NCBI RefSeq assembly: GCF_040802235.1
Contig: NC_133161.1
Location: forward strand, 108,269,001 to 108,333,000
Length of the DNA stretch: 64,000 bases
Source: Manis javanica
Taxonomy: Eukaryota; Chordata; Mammalia; Pholidota; Manidae
Reading direction: 5' to 3'
A model generated the notes under the pieces. That model worked only from the letters and a program-made list of their open reading frames with translations, did no database searches and had not been told where the DNA came from. Of this stretch, positions 12,389-24,046 are shown in pieces. Position 1 is the first letter of the stretch, and each line of letters opens with the position of its first letter. The position numbers and the translations under genes were made by a program.

Positions 12389-14110
12389 GCATCTCTATTT
12401 GTAAGGGTTGTTGGTCAAGTTTGGATTTATTGTCAAAGTAATGTTGGCCTCATAGGGTGAGGTAGGAGGTGTTCCATCCTCTTCAATTTGTTGAAAGAGT
12501 TTGAGTAGGATTGGTGTTAATTCCTCCTTAAATATTTGGTAGAATTCACTAGGGAAGCAGTCTGACCCTGGGATCACAGTTGTTTGAAGGGTTTTGAGTA
12601 CTGATTCAATCTCTTTACCAGTTGTAACTCTGTCAGATTGCCTATTCATAATTCAATGTGGTAAGTTATGTGTTTCTGTGAATTAATTTTATCTGATTTG
12701 TTGTATAGTCATTCATAGTATAGTCATATAATCCATTTTATTTATCTAAAATCAGTTGTAATGTCCTCTCATTTCTGATTTGAGTCTTCCTTCTTTTTCC
12801 CTTTGTCTAGCTAAAGTATCAATTCTGTTCTTTTCTAAAAACTAGGTTGCATTGATTTTCTCTCGTTTTCAATTCTCTGCTTTGTCCATGCTCTCTGTAG
12901 TCTTTTGTTCCTTTGCTAGCTTTGGGGTTAGTTTGTTTTTTTTCTAGTTCCTTAAGGTGTATAGCTAAGGCATTGATTTGAGATCTTTTTTAATGTCTGC
13001 ATTTATAGCTATAAATTTTCCTCTTGGTACTTGTTTTCCTGCATCGTATAAGTTTTGGTATATTGTGTTTTTGTTTTTGTTTCAAGGCATTTTCTAATCT
13101 GCCTTGTGATTTCTTCTTTGGCCCATTGGTTAAGAGTATGTTGTTTAATTTCTACATATTAGCAAATTCTTCAGTTTTCCTTGTACTTTTGATTTCTAGT
13201 TTCATTCCATTGTGAATAGAAAAGATACTTTGTATGATTTCAATCATTTAAAATGTTTGTGTCCTAATACATGGCCTATCCTGGGGAATATTTCATTTGC
13301 ACTTGAGAAAATGTGTATTTTGCTATTGTCAAGTAGAGTTGCTAACATATATCTTTTCTAATTGGATAATGTGTTGTTCAAGTCCTCTCTTTTCTTACTG
13401 ATCTTCTGTCTGGTTGTTTTGTCCATTACTGTGAGTGGGGTTTTGGAGTCCATAACTATTATACAATTGTCTATTTTTCCCTCAATTTTATTTTTGGTTC
13501 ATATAATTTGGGGCTCTGTTGTTTGCTGTATGTATTTTCATAAGTATATCTTCTTGATGAATTGACCCTTTAATTAATATATGATGTCTTTCTTTGTCTT
13601 TTATAATAGCTTTTGACTTATGGTCTATTTTGTCTGGTATTAGTATAACCACCTCTGCTGGAATATCTTTTTCCACTGTTACTTTCAACTTGTGTTTTTA
13701 GATCTTGTAGACAGCATATAGTTGGAACATCTTTTAAATCCATGCTCCAATCTCAACATTTGATTGAAGAATTTAATATGTATGCATTAGAAGTAATTAC
13801 TGAAGGTCATCTGCTCTTCTGCTGTTTGTTTTCTGTGTCCTCTCATTTCCTTCATTACTACCCTCTTTGTGTTTGGCTAATTTTTTGTAGTGACATATTT
13901 TCATTTCCTTACTTCCCTTGGTGTATATTCTATAGCTATTTTCTTTGTAGTTACTGCTGGGACTACATAGAACATCCTAAAATATAACTATCTAATTTGA
14001 ATTGATACCAACTTAACTTCTACAACCTCTAATACAATTCCATCTCCCTTTTTATGTTGATGTAACAAATTACATCTTTTTATATTTTCCCAATAGCATC
14101 AAATTATAAC

Positions 14111-14285
14111 TTTATGCATTTGTCTTTTTTTATTTTTTATTAAGGTATTATTGATATACGCTCTTACGAAGGTTTCACATGAAAAAACAATGTGCTTACT
14201 ACATTTACCCATATTATCAAGTCCCCACCCATACCCCAATGCAGTCACTGTCCATCAATCAGTGTATTAAGATTTATGCATTTGT
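14111..14285 (-). mobile_element. Severely 5'-truncated L1 insertion (~149 bp)
   Basis: An L1 3' end with A-rich tail (14124-14272, -) lies inside the old L1M. It is flanked by a perfect 13 bp duplication TTTATGCATTTGT (14111-14123 and 14273-14285). The 3' UTR type resembles that of L1-C and L1-D in NPC1L1 intron 10. Confidence 0.8.
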
Positions 14286-14455
14286 TTTTTAAATGATAAT
14301 AGAAGATCAAAAATGGAGCTACAAACCAAAGTTACGATAATACTAGCTCTTATATTTGCCCATGTATTTACCTTTACTGAAATCTTTATTTCTCCAAACA
14401 GCTTTGAGTTCCTTGTGTCCTTTAATTTCAACCTGTAGGACTCCCTTTAGCATTT

Positions 14456-15299
14456 TTTTTACTTTATTATTTTTATTTTTATTAAAGTATCATTGATATA
14501 CAATTTTATGAAGGTTTCACAAAAGCAACATTGTGGTTACTACATTCACGCATATTATCAAGTCCACCCCCACACTCAATTGTAGTCACTGTCCAGCAGC
14601 ATAGTAAAATGCTATAGAGTCACTACTTGTCTTCTCCATGCTGTACTGCCTTCCCTGTGACCTACCTATATTGTGTGTGCTAATCATAATGCCCATTAAT
14701 CCCCTTCTCCCATCCCTCCCCACCCAGCCTCCCCAGCCCCTTCCCTTTGGTAACTGCTAGTCCCTCCTTGGAGTTTGTGAGTCTGCTGCTGTTTTGCTCC
14801 TTCAGTGCTGCTGCTGTTTTGCTCCTTATACTCCACAAATGAATGAAGTAATTTGATACTTGTCTTTGTCCGCCTGGCTTATTTCACTGAGCATAGTACC
14901 CTCCAGCTCCATCCATGTTGTTGCAAATGGTAGGATTTGTTTTCTTTAAATGACTGAATAATATTCCATTGTGTATTTGTTCCACATCTTTATCCATTCA
15001 TCTACTGATGGACACTTACATTGTTTCCATGTCTTGGCTATTGTAAATAGTGCTGCAGTAAACATAGGGGTGCATGTGTCTTTTTAAATCTGAGTTCCTG
15101 GGTTTTTTTTGGGTAAATTCCTAGGACTGGAATTCCTGGGTCAAATGGTATTTCTGTTTTTAGTGTTTGAGGAACCTCCATACTGCTTTCCGCAATGGTT
15201 GAACTAATTTACATTCCCACCAGCAGTGTAGGAAGGTTCCCCTTCCTCGCATCCTTGCCAGCATTTGTTGTTCCTTGTCTTTTGGATGTTGGCCATCCC
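14456..15299 (-). mobile_element. 5'-truncated L1 fragment (3' UTR and ORF2 C-terminus)
   Basis: The A-rich 3' end is near 14456-14490. ORF2 C-terminal homology follows, including the Cys-rich region near 15200-15280, and the fragment stops abruptly at about 15299 just before the duplication of the next insertion. Reading frame is broken. Confidence 0.75.
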
Positions 15300-15304
15300 A
15301 GGTG

Positions 15305-15335
<31 letters not shown>

Positions 15336-17148
15336 GAGAGGGCATCTCTCATATTTATTGATCAAATGGTTGTTAACAACAATAAAATTCAGTATAGGGG
15401 GGTCAATGCTCAATGTACAATCATTAATCCATCTCAAGCCTAATTCTCGTCAGTCTCCAATCTTCTGAAGCATAACGAACAAGTTCTTACATGGTGAACG
15501 AATTCTTACAGAGTGAATAAATTCTTACATGGTGAACAGTACAAGGGCAGTCATCACAGAAACTTTCGGTTTTGATCATGCAATATGACCTATAAACCAT
15601 CAGGTCAAATATGAATATTCATTTGATTTTTGTACTTGATTTATATGTTGATCCCACATTTCTCCTATTATTATTATTATTTTTATTTTTAATAAAATGC
15701 TGAAGTGGTAGGTAGATGCAAGATAAAGGTAGAAAACATAGTTTAGTGCTGTAAGAAGGCAAATGTAGATGATCAGATGATCAGGTGTGTGCCTATGGAC
15801 TAAGTATTAATCCAGGCTAGACAAGGGCAGCAAGACATCCACGGATGCAGAAGATTTCTCTCAAAGCAGGGGGGGTGAGGTTCTGAGCCTCACCTCTGTT
15901 GATCCCCAAATTCTCACCTGATGGCCCCCCTGCGACTGTGCCTGTCTTAGGTTGTTCCTCCCTTGAGGAATCTTACCCGTCTCTGGCTAACCAGTCATCT
16001 TCCGGGGCCATACAGGGAAATGTAAAGTTGGTAAGTGAGAGAGAAGCCATATTGTTTGCAAAGGTTAGCTTTTTACTTCTTTGCAGATTTATGCCCTGTG
16101 GCTTCTATGCCCAGCACTTGTCTCGAGGTATCTTTACCACCTGGAGGAATTATGATACTCGGTAAATTCGATATGAGGCACGAATTCTATTTAAAGTTTG
16201 TAATTAGGAAGGAAGAAGAAAAGCTATAGATGTAGCATATGAAGGAAACTTGGGAGGATTGATTATTTCTTTGACATATCTTCTTGTATAGTACCTTAAG
16301 TATGTATAGGTTTTAAACTACTAACTAATTTGCACACACATATTAACATAATAGGAATACGGTGACATAAACAAAGCAAATCTATAATTACCAGCCATCT
16401 CCAGTGAAGCCAAGAAAACCATTTAGGCACCCTAGGCATTTGTGAAAATTTATCTATGATATGATGGATATTTTCCAACTGTACTTGAACCATCAGACAA
16501 ATTAAAGCAGCCCATTTCTGGGATCTGTTCACATCCCATATGTTCTTTTAACCATAGATAGTCTATAGTCATGAGATTTTGGGGTGCTACAACTTGCACC
16601 CCTCCCAACTCCTGGTTGAGTTCCAACAGTACAGATCCAGTCAAATTCGTTGTCTCACTGTATGCACATGCCAGCCTAGACATCTCCCTCCTCCTTCTTA
16701 TGGCAAGTCCAGGAGATGGTGGGCTGGATGCAGCCACAACCGCAGCATCGTCCGGATCCCTGTGGAGGCTTTTTGATGATCATCCCCCGGCACGAGTCCT
16801 CCAGAGAGTGCTGATGCTGGAAGCTCCTCCTCATATCGTATCTTAGTTCATTTTCTGGGTATCCAAGCTAGGCCTTGATCTTCTGCGTAGAAACAAACAG
16901 ACCCTTTGCCCACACTTTGACATGCCCTCTATACCACTGTGCAGAACTCATTGGAGGTCAGCACACAGTAACTGCTTTTTTTTTTTTTTTTTTAATTAAG
17001 AGAAAGGAATATTATCAGAAAAGAGTACCTCCATAGCTGATCATCTGACACCCTTTAAGTGATCAACATTAAGGATATTTAAAGCATGCGTTGATCCTTG
17101 ATTTACCAATAGTTTTATCCTGTTAAGGAGTAATCCCCCTTTTCTTTC
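15336..17148 (-). mobile_element. ERV-derived 3' tail of L1-B (env fragment + LTR U3-R)
   Basis: On - the tail begins at an A-rich/GGGGG step (near 17148). It carries about 150 bp matching the region around an env start codon (provirus 51100-51240), then an internal A18 run (T run about 16977-16994) replacing most of the surface subunit. Late env follows, including the transmembrane subunit (16737-16300), then an LTR start at the complement of 15653-15658, U3 and R. It ends at GCCCTCTC with AATAAA (complement of 15354-15359) about 20 nt before the tail. Env is fragmentary with stops, so no envelope protein is predicted. Homology to the provirus at 49154-54966 is plain but divergent. Confidence 0.88.
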
Positions 17149-17511
17149 TTTCTTTCTTTTTTTTTTTTTAAATTTTTAATCTACACTTACCTGAAGAATA
17201 CTATGTTTACTATGCTCTCCCCTATATCAGGTCCCCCCTAACAACCACATTACGGTTACTGTCCATCAGCTTAGCAAAATGTTGTAGAGTCACTACTTGT
17301 CCTCTCTGTGTTGTGCAGCCCACCCTCCCCTATCTCCCTCCCCCCAATGCATGCTAATCTTAATACCCCCCTTCTTCTTCCCCCCCCTTATCCCTCCCTG
17401 CCCACCCATCCTCCCCAGTTCCTTTCCCTTTGGTACCTGTTAGTCCATTTTTGGGTTCTGTAATTCTGCTGCTGTTTTGTTCCTTCAGTTTTTCCTTTGT
17501 TCCTATACTCC
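17149..17511 (-). mobile_element. L1-B native 3' UTR and A-rich end
   Basis: This is the stretch after the ORF2 stop on -. It ends in an A-rich run followed by GAAA repeats (17149-17170), which looks like the original L1 poly(A). Only an ATTAAA-like hexamer (complement of 17175-17180) lies close to that end, so the native polyadenylation signal appears weak. Confidence 0.75.
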
Positions 17512-20500
17512 TCAGATGAGTGAAATCATTTGGTATTTCTCTTTCTCCGCTTGGCTTATTTCACTGAGCATAATACTCTCCAGCTCCATCCATGTTGCTG
17601 CAAATGGTTGGATTTTTCCACTTCTTATGGCTGAGTAGTATTCCATTGTGTATATGTACCACATCTTCTTTATCCATTCATCTACAGATGGACATTTAGG
17701 TTGCTTCCAATTCTTGGCTATTGTAAATAGTGCTGCGATAAACATAGGAGTGCATCTGTCTTTCTCAAACTTGATTGCTGCGTTCTTAGGGTAAATTCCT
17801 AGGAGTGGAATTCCTGGGTCAAATGGTAGGTCTGTTTTGAGCATTTTGATGCACCTCCATACTGCTTTCCACAATGGTTGAACTAATTTACATTCCCACC
17901 AGCAGTGTAGGAGGGTTCCCCTTTCTCCACAGCCTCGCCAACATTTGTTGTTGTTTGTCTTTTGGATGGCAGCTATCCTTACTGGTGTGAGGTGATACCT
18001 CATTGTAGTTTTAATTTGCATTTCTCTGATAATTAGCGATGTGGAGCATCTTTTCATGTGTCTCTTGGCCATCTGTATTTCTTTTTTGGAGAACTGTCTG
18101 TTCAGTTCCTCTGCCCATTTTTTAATTGGGTTATTTGTTTTTTGTTTGTTGAGGCGTGTGAGCTCTTTATATATTCTGGACGTCAAGCCTTTATCAGATC
18201 TGTCATTTTCAAATATATTCTCCCATACTGTAGGGTTCCTTTTTGTTCTATTGATGGTGTCTTTCGCTGTACAGAAGCTTTTCAGCTTAATGTAGTCCCA
18301 CTTGCTCATTTTTGCTGTTGTTTTCCTTGCCCGGGGAGATATGTTCAAGAAGAGATCACTCATGTTTATGTCTAAGAGGTTTTTGCCTATGTTTTTTTCC
18401 AAGAGTTTAATGGTTTCGTGACTTACATTCAGGTCTTTGATCCATTTTGAGTTTACCTTTGTATATGGGGTTAGACAATGGTCCAGTTTCATTCTCCTAC
18501 ATGTAGCTGTCCAGTTTTGCCAGCACCATCTGTTGAAGAGACTGTCATTTTGCCATTGTATGTCCATGGCTCCTTTATCAAATATTAATTGACCATATAT
18601 GTTTGGGTTAATTTCTGGGGTCTCTAATCTGTTCCACTGGTCTGTGGCTCTGTTCTTGTGCCAGTACCAAATTGTCTTGATTACTATGGCTTTGTAGTAG
18701 AGCTTGAAGTTGGGGAGTGAGATCCCCCCTACTTTATTCTTCTTTTTCAGGATTGCTTTGGCTATTCGGGGTCTTTGGTGTTTCCATATGAATTTTTGAA
18801 TTATTTGTTCCAATTCATTGAAGAATGTTGCTGGTAATTTGAGAGGGATTGCATCAAATTTGTATATTGCTTTCGGCAGGATGGCCATTTTGACGATATT
18901 AATTCTTCCTAGCCATGAGCATGGGATGAGTTTCCATTTATTAGTGTCCCCTTTAATTTCTCTTAAGAGTGACTTGTAGTTTTCAGAGTATAAGTCTTTC
19001 ACTTCCTTGGTTAGGTTTATTCCTAGGTATTTTATTCTTTTTGATGCAATGGTGAATGGAATTGTTTTCCTGATTTCTCTTTCTATTGATTCGTTGTTAG
19101 TGTATAGGAAAGCTACAGATTTCTGTGTGTTGATTTTGTATCCTGCAACTTTGCTGTATTCCGATATCAGTTCTAGTAGTTTTGGAGTGGAGTCTTTAGG
19201 GTTTTTTATGTACAGTATCATATCATCTGCAAATAGTGACAGTTTAACTTCTTCTTTACCAATCTGGATTCCTTGTATTTCTTTGTTTTGTCTGATTGCC
19301 GTGGCTAGGACCTCCAGTACTATGTTAAATAACAGTGGGGAGAGTGGGCATCCCTGTCTGGTTCCCGATCTCAGTGGAAATGCTTTCAGCTTCTCGCTGT
19401 TCAGTATAATGCTGGCTGTGGGTTTATCATATATGGCCTTTATTATGTTGAGGTACTTGCCCTCTATTCCCATTTTGCTGAGAGTTTTTATCATGAATGG
19501 ATGTTGAATTTTGTCAAATGCTTTTTCAGCATCTATGGAGATGATCATGTGGTTTTTGTCTTTCTTTTTGTTGATGTGGTGGATGATGTTGATGGATTTT
19601 CGAATGTTGTACCATCCTTGCATCCCTGGGATGAACCCCACTTGGTCATGGTGTATGATCCTTTTGATATACTGTTGAATTCTGTTTGCTAATATTTTAT
19701 TGAGTATTTTTGCATCTACGTTCATCAGGGATATTGGTCTGTAATTTTCTTTTTTGGTGGGGTCTTTGCCTGGTTTTGGTATTAGGGTGATGTTGGCTTC
19801 ATAGAATGAGTTTGGGAGTATTCCCTCTTCTTCTATTTTGTGGAACACTTTAAGGAGAATGGGTATTATGTCTTCTCTGTGTGTCTGATAAAATTCCGAG
19901 GTAAATCCGTCCGGCCCCGGGGTTTTGTTCTTGGGTAGTTTTTTGATTACTGTTTCAATTTCTTTGCTTGTAATTGGTTTGTTTAACTTTTGTGTTTCTT
20001 CCTTGGTCAGTCTTGGGAGGTTGTATTTTTCTAGGAAGTTGTCCATTTCTTCTAGGTTTTCCAGCTTGTTGGCATATAGGTTTTCATAGTAGTCTTTAAT
20101 AATTCTTTGTATTTCTGTGGAGTCTGTCGTGATTTTTCCATTCTCATTTCTGATTATGTTGATTTGTGTTGACTCTCTTTTTCTCTTAATAAGTTGGGCT
20201 AGAGGCTTATCTATTTTGTTTATTTTCTCAAAGAACCAGCTCTTGGTTTCGTTGATTTTTGCTATTGTTTTATTCTTCTCAATTTTGTTTATTTCTTCTC
20301 TGATCTTTATTATGTCCCTCCTTCTGCTGACTTTAGGCCTCATTTGTTCTTCTTTTTCCAGTTTTAATAATTGTGATGTTAGACTATTCATTTGGGATTG
20401 TTCTTCCTTCTTCAAGTGTGCCTGGATTGCTATATACTTTCCTCTTAAGACTGCTTTCGCTGCATCCCACAGAAGTTGGGGCTTAGTGTTGTTGTTGTCA

Positions 20501-21354
20501 TTTGTTTCTATATATTCCTTGATCTCTATTTTGATTTGTTCATTGATCCATTGATTATTTAGTAGCATGTTGTTAAGCCTCCATGTGTTTGTGAGCCTTT
20601 TTGTTTTCTTTGTAGAATTTATTTCTACTTTCATACCTTTGTGGTCTGAAAAATTGGTTGGTAGAATTTCAATATTGTGGAATTTACTGAGGCTCTTTTT
20701 GTGAGCTAGTATGTGGTCTATTCTGGAGAATGTTCCATGTGCACTTGAGAAGAATGTATATCCTGTTGCTTTTGGATGTAAAGTTCTATAGATGTCTATT
20801 AGGTCCATCTGTTCTAGTGTGTTGTTCAGTGCCTGTGTGTCTTTACTTATTTTCTGCCCGGTGGATCTATCCTTTGGGGTGAGTGGTGTGTTGAAGTCTC
20901 CTACAATGAATGCATTGCAGTCTATTTCCCTCTTTAGTTCTGTTAGTATTTGCTTCACATATGCTGGTGCTCCTGTATTGGGTGCATATATATTTAGAAT
21001 GGTTATATCCTCTTGTTGGACTGAGCCCTTTATCATTATGTAGTGGCCTTCTTTATCTCTTGTTACTTTCTTTGTTTTGAAGTCTATTTTGTCTGATATT
21101 AGTACTGCAACCCCTGCTTTCTTCTCACTGTTGTTTGCCTGAAATATGTTTTTCCATCCCTTGACTTTTAGTCTATGCTTATCTTTGGGTTTAAGGTGAG
21201 TTTCTTGTAAGCAGCATATAGATGGGTCTTGCTTTTTTATCCATTCTATTACTCTATGTCTTTTGATTGGTGCATTAAGTCCATTTACATTTAGGGTGAC
21301 TATTGAAAGATATGTACTTATTGCCATTGCAGGCTTTAGATTCGTGGTTAACAA
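17512..21354 (-). CDS. L1 ORF2p, endonuclease-reverse transcriptase, intact (1280 aa)
   Basis: ORF2p nicks target DNA and primes reverse transcription on the nick. The N-terminal AP-like endonuclease has Asn22/Asn24 (TLNVNGLN), Glu51 (LQETH), YAPN, GDFNTPL, SRIDHIL and SDHKG, all family catalytic or binding positions. The reverse transcriptase has the fingers motif [33 protein letters not shown] and the FADD active site (about residue 710). The C-terminus has the Cys-His motif C-x3-C-x7-H-x4-C ([18 protein letters not shown]). Length is close to the usual 1275 residues with no internal stop. It starts 168 bp after ORF1. I see no missing key residue; activity is inferred, not shown. Confidence 0.95.
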   Translation of the reverse strand: MLTTNLKPAMAISTYLSIVTLNVNGLNAPIKRHRVIEWIKKQDPSICCLQETHLKPKDKHRLKVKGWKNIFQANNSEKKAGVAVLISDKIDFKTKKVTRDKEGHYIMIKGSVQQEDITILNIYAPNTGAPAYVKQILTELKREIDCNAFIVGDFNTPLTPKDRSTGQKISKDTQALNNTLEQMDLIDIYRTLHPKATGYTFFSSAHGTFSRIDHILAHKKSLSKFHNIEILPTNFSDHKGMKVEINSTKKTKRLTNTWRLNNMLLNNQWINEQIKIEIKEYIETNDNNNTKPQLLWDAAKAVLRGKYIAIQAHLKKEEQSQMNSLTSQLLKLEKEEQMRPKVSRRRDIIKIREEINKIEKNKTIAKINETKSWFFEKINKIDKPLAQLIKRKRESTQINIIRNENGKITTDSTEIQRIIKDYYENLYANKLENLEEMDNFLEKYNLPRLTKEETQKLNKPITSKEIETVIKKLPKNKTPGPDGFTSEFYQTHREDIIPILLKVFHKIEEEGILPNSFYEANITLIPKPGKDPTKKENYRPISLMNVDAKILNKILANRIQQYIKRIIHHDQVGFIPGMQGWYNIRKSINIIHHINKKKDKNHMIISIDAEKAFDKIQHPFMIKTLSKMGIEGKYLNIIKAIYDKPTASIILNSEKLKAFPLRSGTRQGCPLSPLLFNIVLEVLATAIRQNKEIQGIQIGKEEVKLSLFADDMILYIKNPKDSTPKLLELISEYSKVAGYKINTQKSVAFLYTNNESIEREIRKTIPFTIASKRIKYLGINLTKEVKDLYSENYKSLLREIKGDTNKWKLIPCSWLGRINIVKMAILPKAIYKFDAIPLKLPATFFNELEQIIQKFIWKHQRPRIAKAILKKKNKVGGISLPNFKLYYKAIVIKTIWYWHKNRATDQWNRLETPEINPNIYGQLIFDKGAMDIQWQNDSLFNRWCWQNWTATCRRMKLDHCLTPYTKVNSKWIKDLNVSHETIKLLEKNIGKNLLDINMSDLFLNISPRARKTTAKMSKWDYIKLKSFCTAKDTINRTKRNPTVWENIFENDRSDKGLTSRIYKELTRLNKQKTNNPIKKWAEELNRQFSKKEIQMAKRHMKRCSTSLIIREMQIKTTMRYHLTPVRIAAIQKTNNNKCWRGCGERGTLLHCWWECKLVQPLWKAVWRCIKMLKTDLPFDPGIPLLGIYPKNAAIKFEKDRCTPMFIAALFTIAKNWKQPKCPSVDEWIKKMWYIYTMEYYSAIRSGKIQPFAATWMELESIMLSEISQAEKEKYQMISLI

Positions 21355-21522
21355 AGGTTCAAGGTTAGCTTCTTTAGTATCTTACTGCCTAACTTAGCTC
21401 GCTTATTGAGCTGTTATATACACTGTCTGGAGAGTCTTTTCTTCTCTCCCTTCTTATTCCTCCTCCTCCATTCTTCATATGTTGTGTGTTTTGTTCTGTG
21501 CTCTTTTTAGGGGTGCTCCCAT

Positions 21523-22446
21523 CTAGAGCAGTCCCTGTAGGATGCCCTGTAGAGGTGGTTTGTGGGAAGCAAATTCCCTCAGCTTTTGCTTGTCTGGGAA
21601 TTGTTTGATCCCACCATCATATTTAAATGATAGTCGTGCTGGATACAGTATCCTTGGTTCAAGGCCCTTCTGTTTCATTGCATTAAGTATATCATGCCAT
21701 TCTCTTCTGGCCTGTAGGGTTTCTGTTGAGAAGTCTGATGTTAGCCTGATTGGTTTTCCTTTATAGGTGACCTTTTTCTCTCTAGCTGCCTTTAAAACTC
21801 TTTCCTTGTCCTTGATCCTTGCCATTTTAATTATTATGTGTCTTGGTGTTGTCCTCCTTGGATCCTTTCTGTTGGGGGTTCTGTATAATTCCATGGTCTG
21901 TTCGATTATTTCCTCCCCCAGTTTGGGGAAGTTTTCAGCAATTATTTCTTCAAAGACACTTTCTATCCCTTTTCCTCTTTCTTCCTCTTCTGGTATCCCT
22001 ATAATACGAATGTTTTTCCTTTTGTATTGGTCACATATTTCTCTTAGTGTTGTTTCATTCCTGGAGATCCTTTTATCTCTCTCTATGTCAGCTTCTATAC
22101 GTTCCTGTTCTCTGGCTTCTATTCCTTCAATGGCCTCTTGCATCTTATCCATTCTGCTTATAAATCCTTCCAGGGATTGTTTCACTTCTGTGATCTCTTT
22201 CCTGACATCTGTGATCTCCTTCCGGACTTCATCCCACTGCTCTTGCATTTTTCTCTGCATCTCATCCCACTGCTCTTGCATTTTTCTCTGCATCTCATCC
22301 CATTGCTCTTGCATTTTTTTCTGCATCTCTGTCAGCATGTTCATGATTTTTATTTTGAATTCTTTTTCAGGAGGACTAGTTAGGTCTGTCTCCTTCTCAG
22401 GTGTTGTCTCTGTGATCTTTGTCTGCCTGTAGTTTTGCCTTTTCAT
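21523..22446 (-). CDS. L1 ORF1p, RNA-binding chaperone, intact (307 aa)
   Basis: ORF1p is the trimeric RNA-binding protein of the L1 particle. The N-terminal ~50 residues are charged and low complexity. A long coiled coil (about 30-115) includes three tandem 11-residue units of the form MQEQWDEMQRK. An RRM begins near residue 145 (IRIIGIPEEEE), and the C-terminal domain carries the family motifs [26 protein letters not shown] and YPARLSFKY. The start ATG at 22446-22444 (-) immediately follows the 5' UTR. The coiled-coil expansion is in register, since 33 bp equals 11 codons. Confidence 0.94.
   Translation of the reverse strand: MKRQNYRQTKITETTPEKETDLTSPPEKEFKIKIMNMLTEMQKKMQEQWDEMQRKMQEQWDEMQRKMQEQWDEVRKEITDVRKEITEVKQSLEGFISRMDKMQEAIEGIEAREQERIEADIERDKRISRNETTLREICDQYKRKNIRIIGIPEEEERGKGIESVFEEIIAENFPKLGEEIIEQTMELYRTPNRKDPRRTTPRHIIIKMARIKDKERVLKAAREKKVTYKGKPIRLTSDFSTETLQARREWHDILNAMKQKGLEPRILYPARLSFKYDGGIKQFPDKQKLREFASHKPPLQGILQGLL
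22228..22326 (-). repeat. 33 bp tandem repeat x3 in the ORF1 coiled coil
   Basis: Three near-identical 33 bp units lie at 22228-22260, 22261-22293 and 22294-22326, with only a few substitutions between them. Each encodes one 11-residue (hendecad) step of the coiled coil, so the frame and helical register are kept. Confidence 0.9.
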
Positions 22447-24046
22447 GGTGATAGAGATAGTCTGCAGAGCTGGTACAAGTGACCGCTGGAAGAGCTTCCC
22501 TTCTTGTTGGTTTGTAGCCTTTTCCTGGGAGAATAGCGACCTCTAGTGGCTTGTGCTGGGCAGCTGTGCGCAGACAGGGCTTCTGCTTCCTGCCCAGTTG
22601 CTTTGGGGTTTATCTCCACTGTTGCTGTGGGCTTGGCCTGGCTGGGGCTGTTCCTCCAAAATGGTGGAGCCCCGTTGGAGGGGGAGCAGCCAGGAGACTA
22701 TTTATCTCCGTAAGGGGCCTCTGTGCTCCCTGCTGCCCAGGGGGTTAGAGTGCCCAGAGATCCCCAGATTCCCTGCTTCTGGTCTAAGTGACCTGTCCTG
22801 CCCCTTTAAGATTTCCAAAAAGCACTCTCCAAACCAAAACAACAACAGCAACAATGAGAGAGGGAACAGAAAGGAAAAAAAAAAGAAAAAACACGCGATT
22901 TTTTTTTTTTTTTTCCTCAGGTGCCGGTCCCAGGCACCCGCGCACTGGTCCTGCTGCCCTGTCTCCCTAGCACCAGGGTCCCTGTCCTTTCAAGGCTTCC
23001 AAAAAGCACCCACCCACCGGTCCCGCAGGGAAGGAACGCTCAATATTCTTGGTCCTCAGGCACTGGTCCCACGCACCCGCTCACCAGTCCCGCCGCCCTG
23101 CCTCCCTAGCACCGGGGTCCCTGTCCCTTCAAGGCTTCCAAAAAGCACTTGGCAAAAAGAGAGAAAAAAAAGGGGGAAAACGCGCGATTTCTTCCGTCCT
23201 CAGGTGCTGGTCTCAGGCACCCACCCACCGGTCCCACAGGGAAAAATGCGGGATATTCTTTGTCCTCAGGTGCCGGTCCCAGGCACCCGCTCACCAGTCC
23301 CGCCGCCCTGCCTCCCTAGCACCGGGGTCCCTGTCCCTTTTAGGCTTCCAAAAAGCACTCGCAGAAAAGAGAAAAAAAAAGGGGAAAAACGCGCGATTTC
23401 CTCTGTCCTCAAGTGCCGGTCTCAGGCACCCGCCCACCGGTCCCGCAGGGAAAAATGGGGGATATTCTTTGTCCTCAGGCGCCGGTCCCAGCCACCCGCT
23501 CACCAGTCCCGCCACCGTGCCTCCCTAGCACTGGGGTCCCCGTCCCTTCAAGGCTTCCAAAAAGCGCTTGCCAAAAAGAGAAAAAAAAAAAAGGGGAAAA
23601 ACGCGCGACCTCCTCCGTCCTCAGGCACCGGTCTCAGGCACCTGCCCCCAGGTCTCGCAGGGAGAAACGCGGGATATTCTTTGTCCTCCGGCGCCGTTCC
23701 CAGGCACCTCCTCACCGGTCCCGCCACCCTGCCTCCCCAGCAACGGGGGCCCGTCCCTCTAAGGCTTCCAAAAAGCGCTCGCCAAAAAAAAAAACTGCTC
23801 CGGTTTCTCTCCACCCGCCGGGAGCCGGGGGGAGGGGCGCTCGGGTCCCGCCGGGCTGGGGCTTGTATCTTACCCCCTTCACAAGGCGCTGGGTTCTTGC
23901 AGGTGTGGATGTGGTCTGGATGTTGTCCTGTGTCCTGTGGTCTCTATTTTAGGAAGATTTTTCTTTGTTATATTTTCATAGCTCTATGTGTTTTTGGGAG
24001 GAGATTTCCACTGCTCTACTCACGCCGCCATCTTGGCTCCCGCCCC
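22447..24046 (-). promoter_or_regulatory. L1-B 5' UTR (internal promoter region)
   Basis: This is a GC- and CpG-rich leader of about 1.6 kb between the 5' duplication and the ORF1 start. The extreme 5' end on - reads GGGGGGGCGGGAGCCAAGAT, containing an AAGATGG-type YY1-like core near 24028-24035 as in other L1 promoters. Its centre is a tandem array (see next entry). Promoter activity is inferred from position and family. Confidence 0.8.
22920..23783 (-). repeat. ~210 bp tandem monomers in the L1 5' UTR (about 4 copies)
   Basis: Repeat starts aligned on the same GGTCCCAGGCACCCGCTCACC-like phase lie near 22920 (shortened copy), 23060, 23270, 23479 and 23691, giving a period of 209-212 bp. Each unit holds two related half-blocks (a long one ending near GCGCGATTTCCTC and a short one ending near GATATTCTTTGTCC) plus an A-rich AAAGGGGAAAA step. 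Copies differ by scattered substitutions. Confidence 0.85.

Larger units (their letters stand above)
9108..14455 (-). mobile_element. Old LINE-1 (L1M type), interrupted
   Basis: Read on -, the sequence is an eroded L1. The 3' UTR lies near 9108-9300, and ORF2 homology runs from reverse transcriptase to endonuclease up to about 13990, followed by inter-ORF/ORF1 region. It has many stops and frameshifts. It is broken by an ERV-tail insertion at 11257-12373 and a short L1 insertion at 14124-14272; L1 sequence resumes on both sides of each. The wording of the 3' UTR matches mammalian L1M families from memory. Subfamily is not assigned. Confidence 0.85.

Noticed and set aside
15311..15335. Long T run as a transcription terminator
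   Set aside because: It is the complement of the poly(A) tail of the L1-B insertion.
15311..17148. ERV tail of L1-B as a separate later insertion next to the L1
   Set aside because: A separate insertion would need its own duplication at 17149-17170. None is seen, and the only duplication encloses both parts.
21767..22432. 221-codon open frame on + opposite L1 ORF1 (and 19007-19507 opposite ORF2)
   Set aside because: Antisense shadows of intact L1 ORFs; composition-driven.
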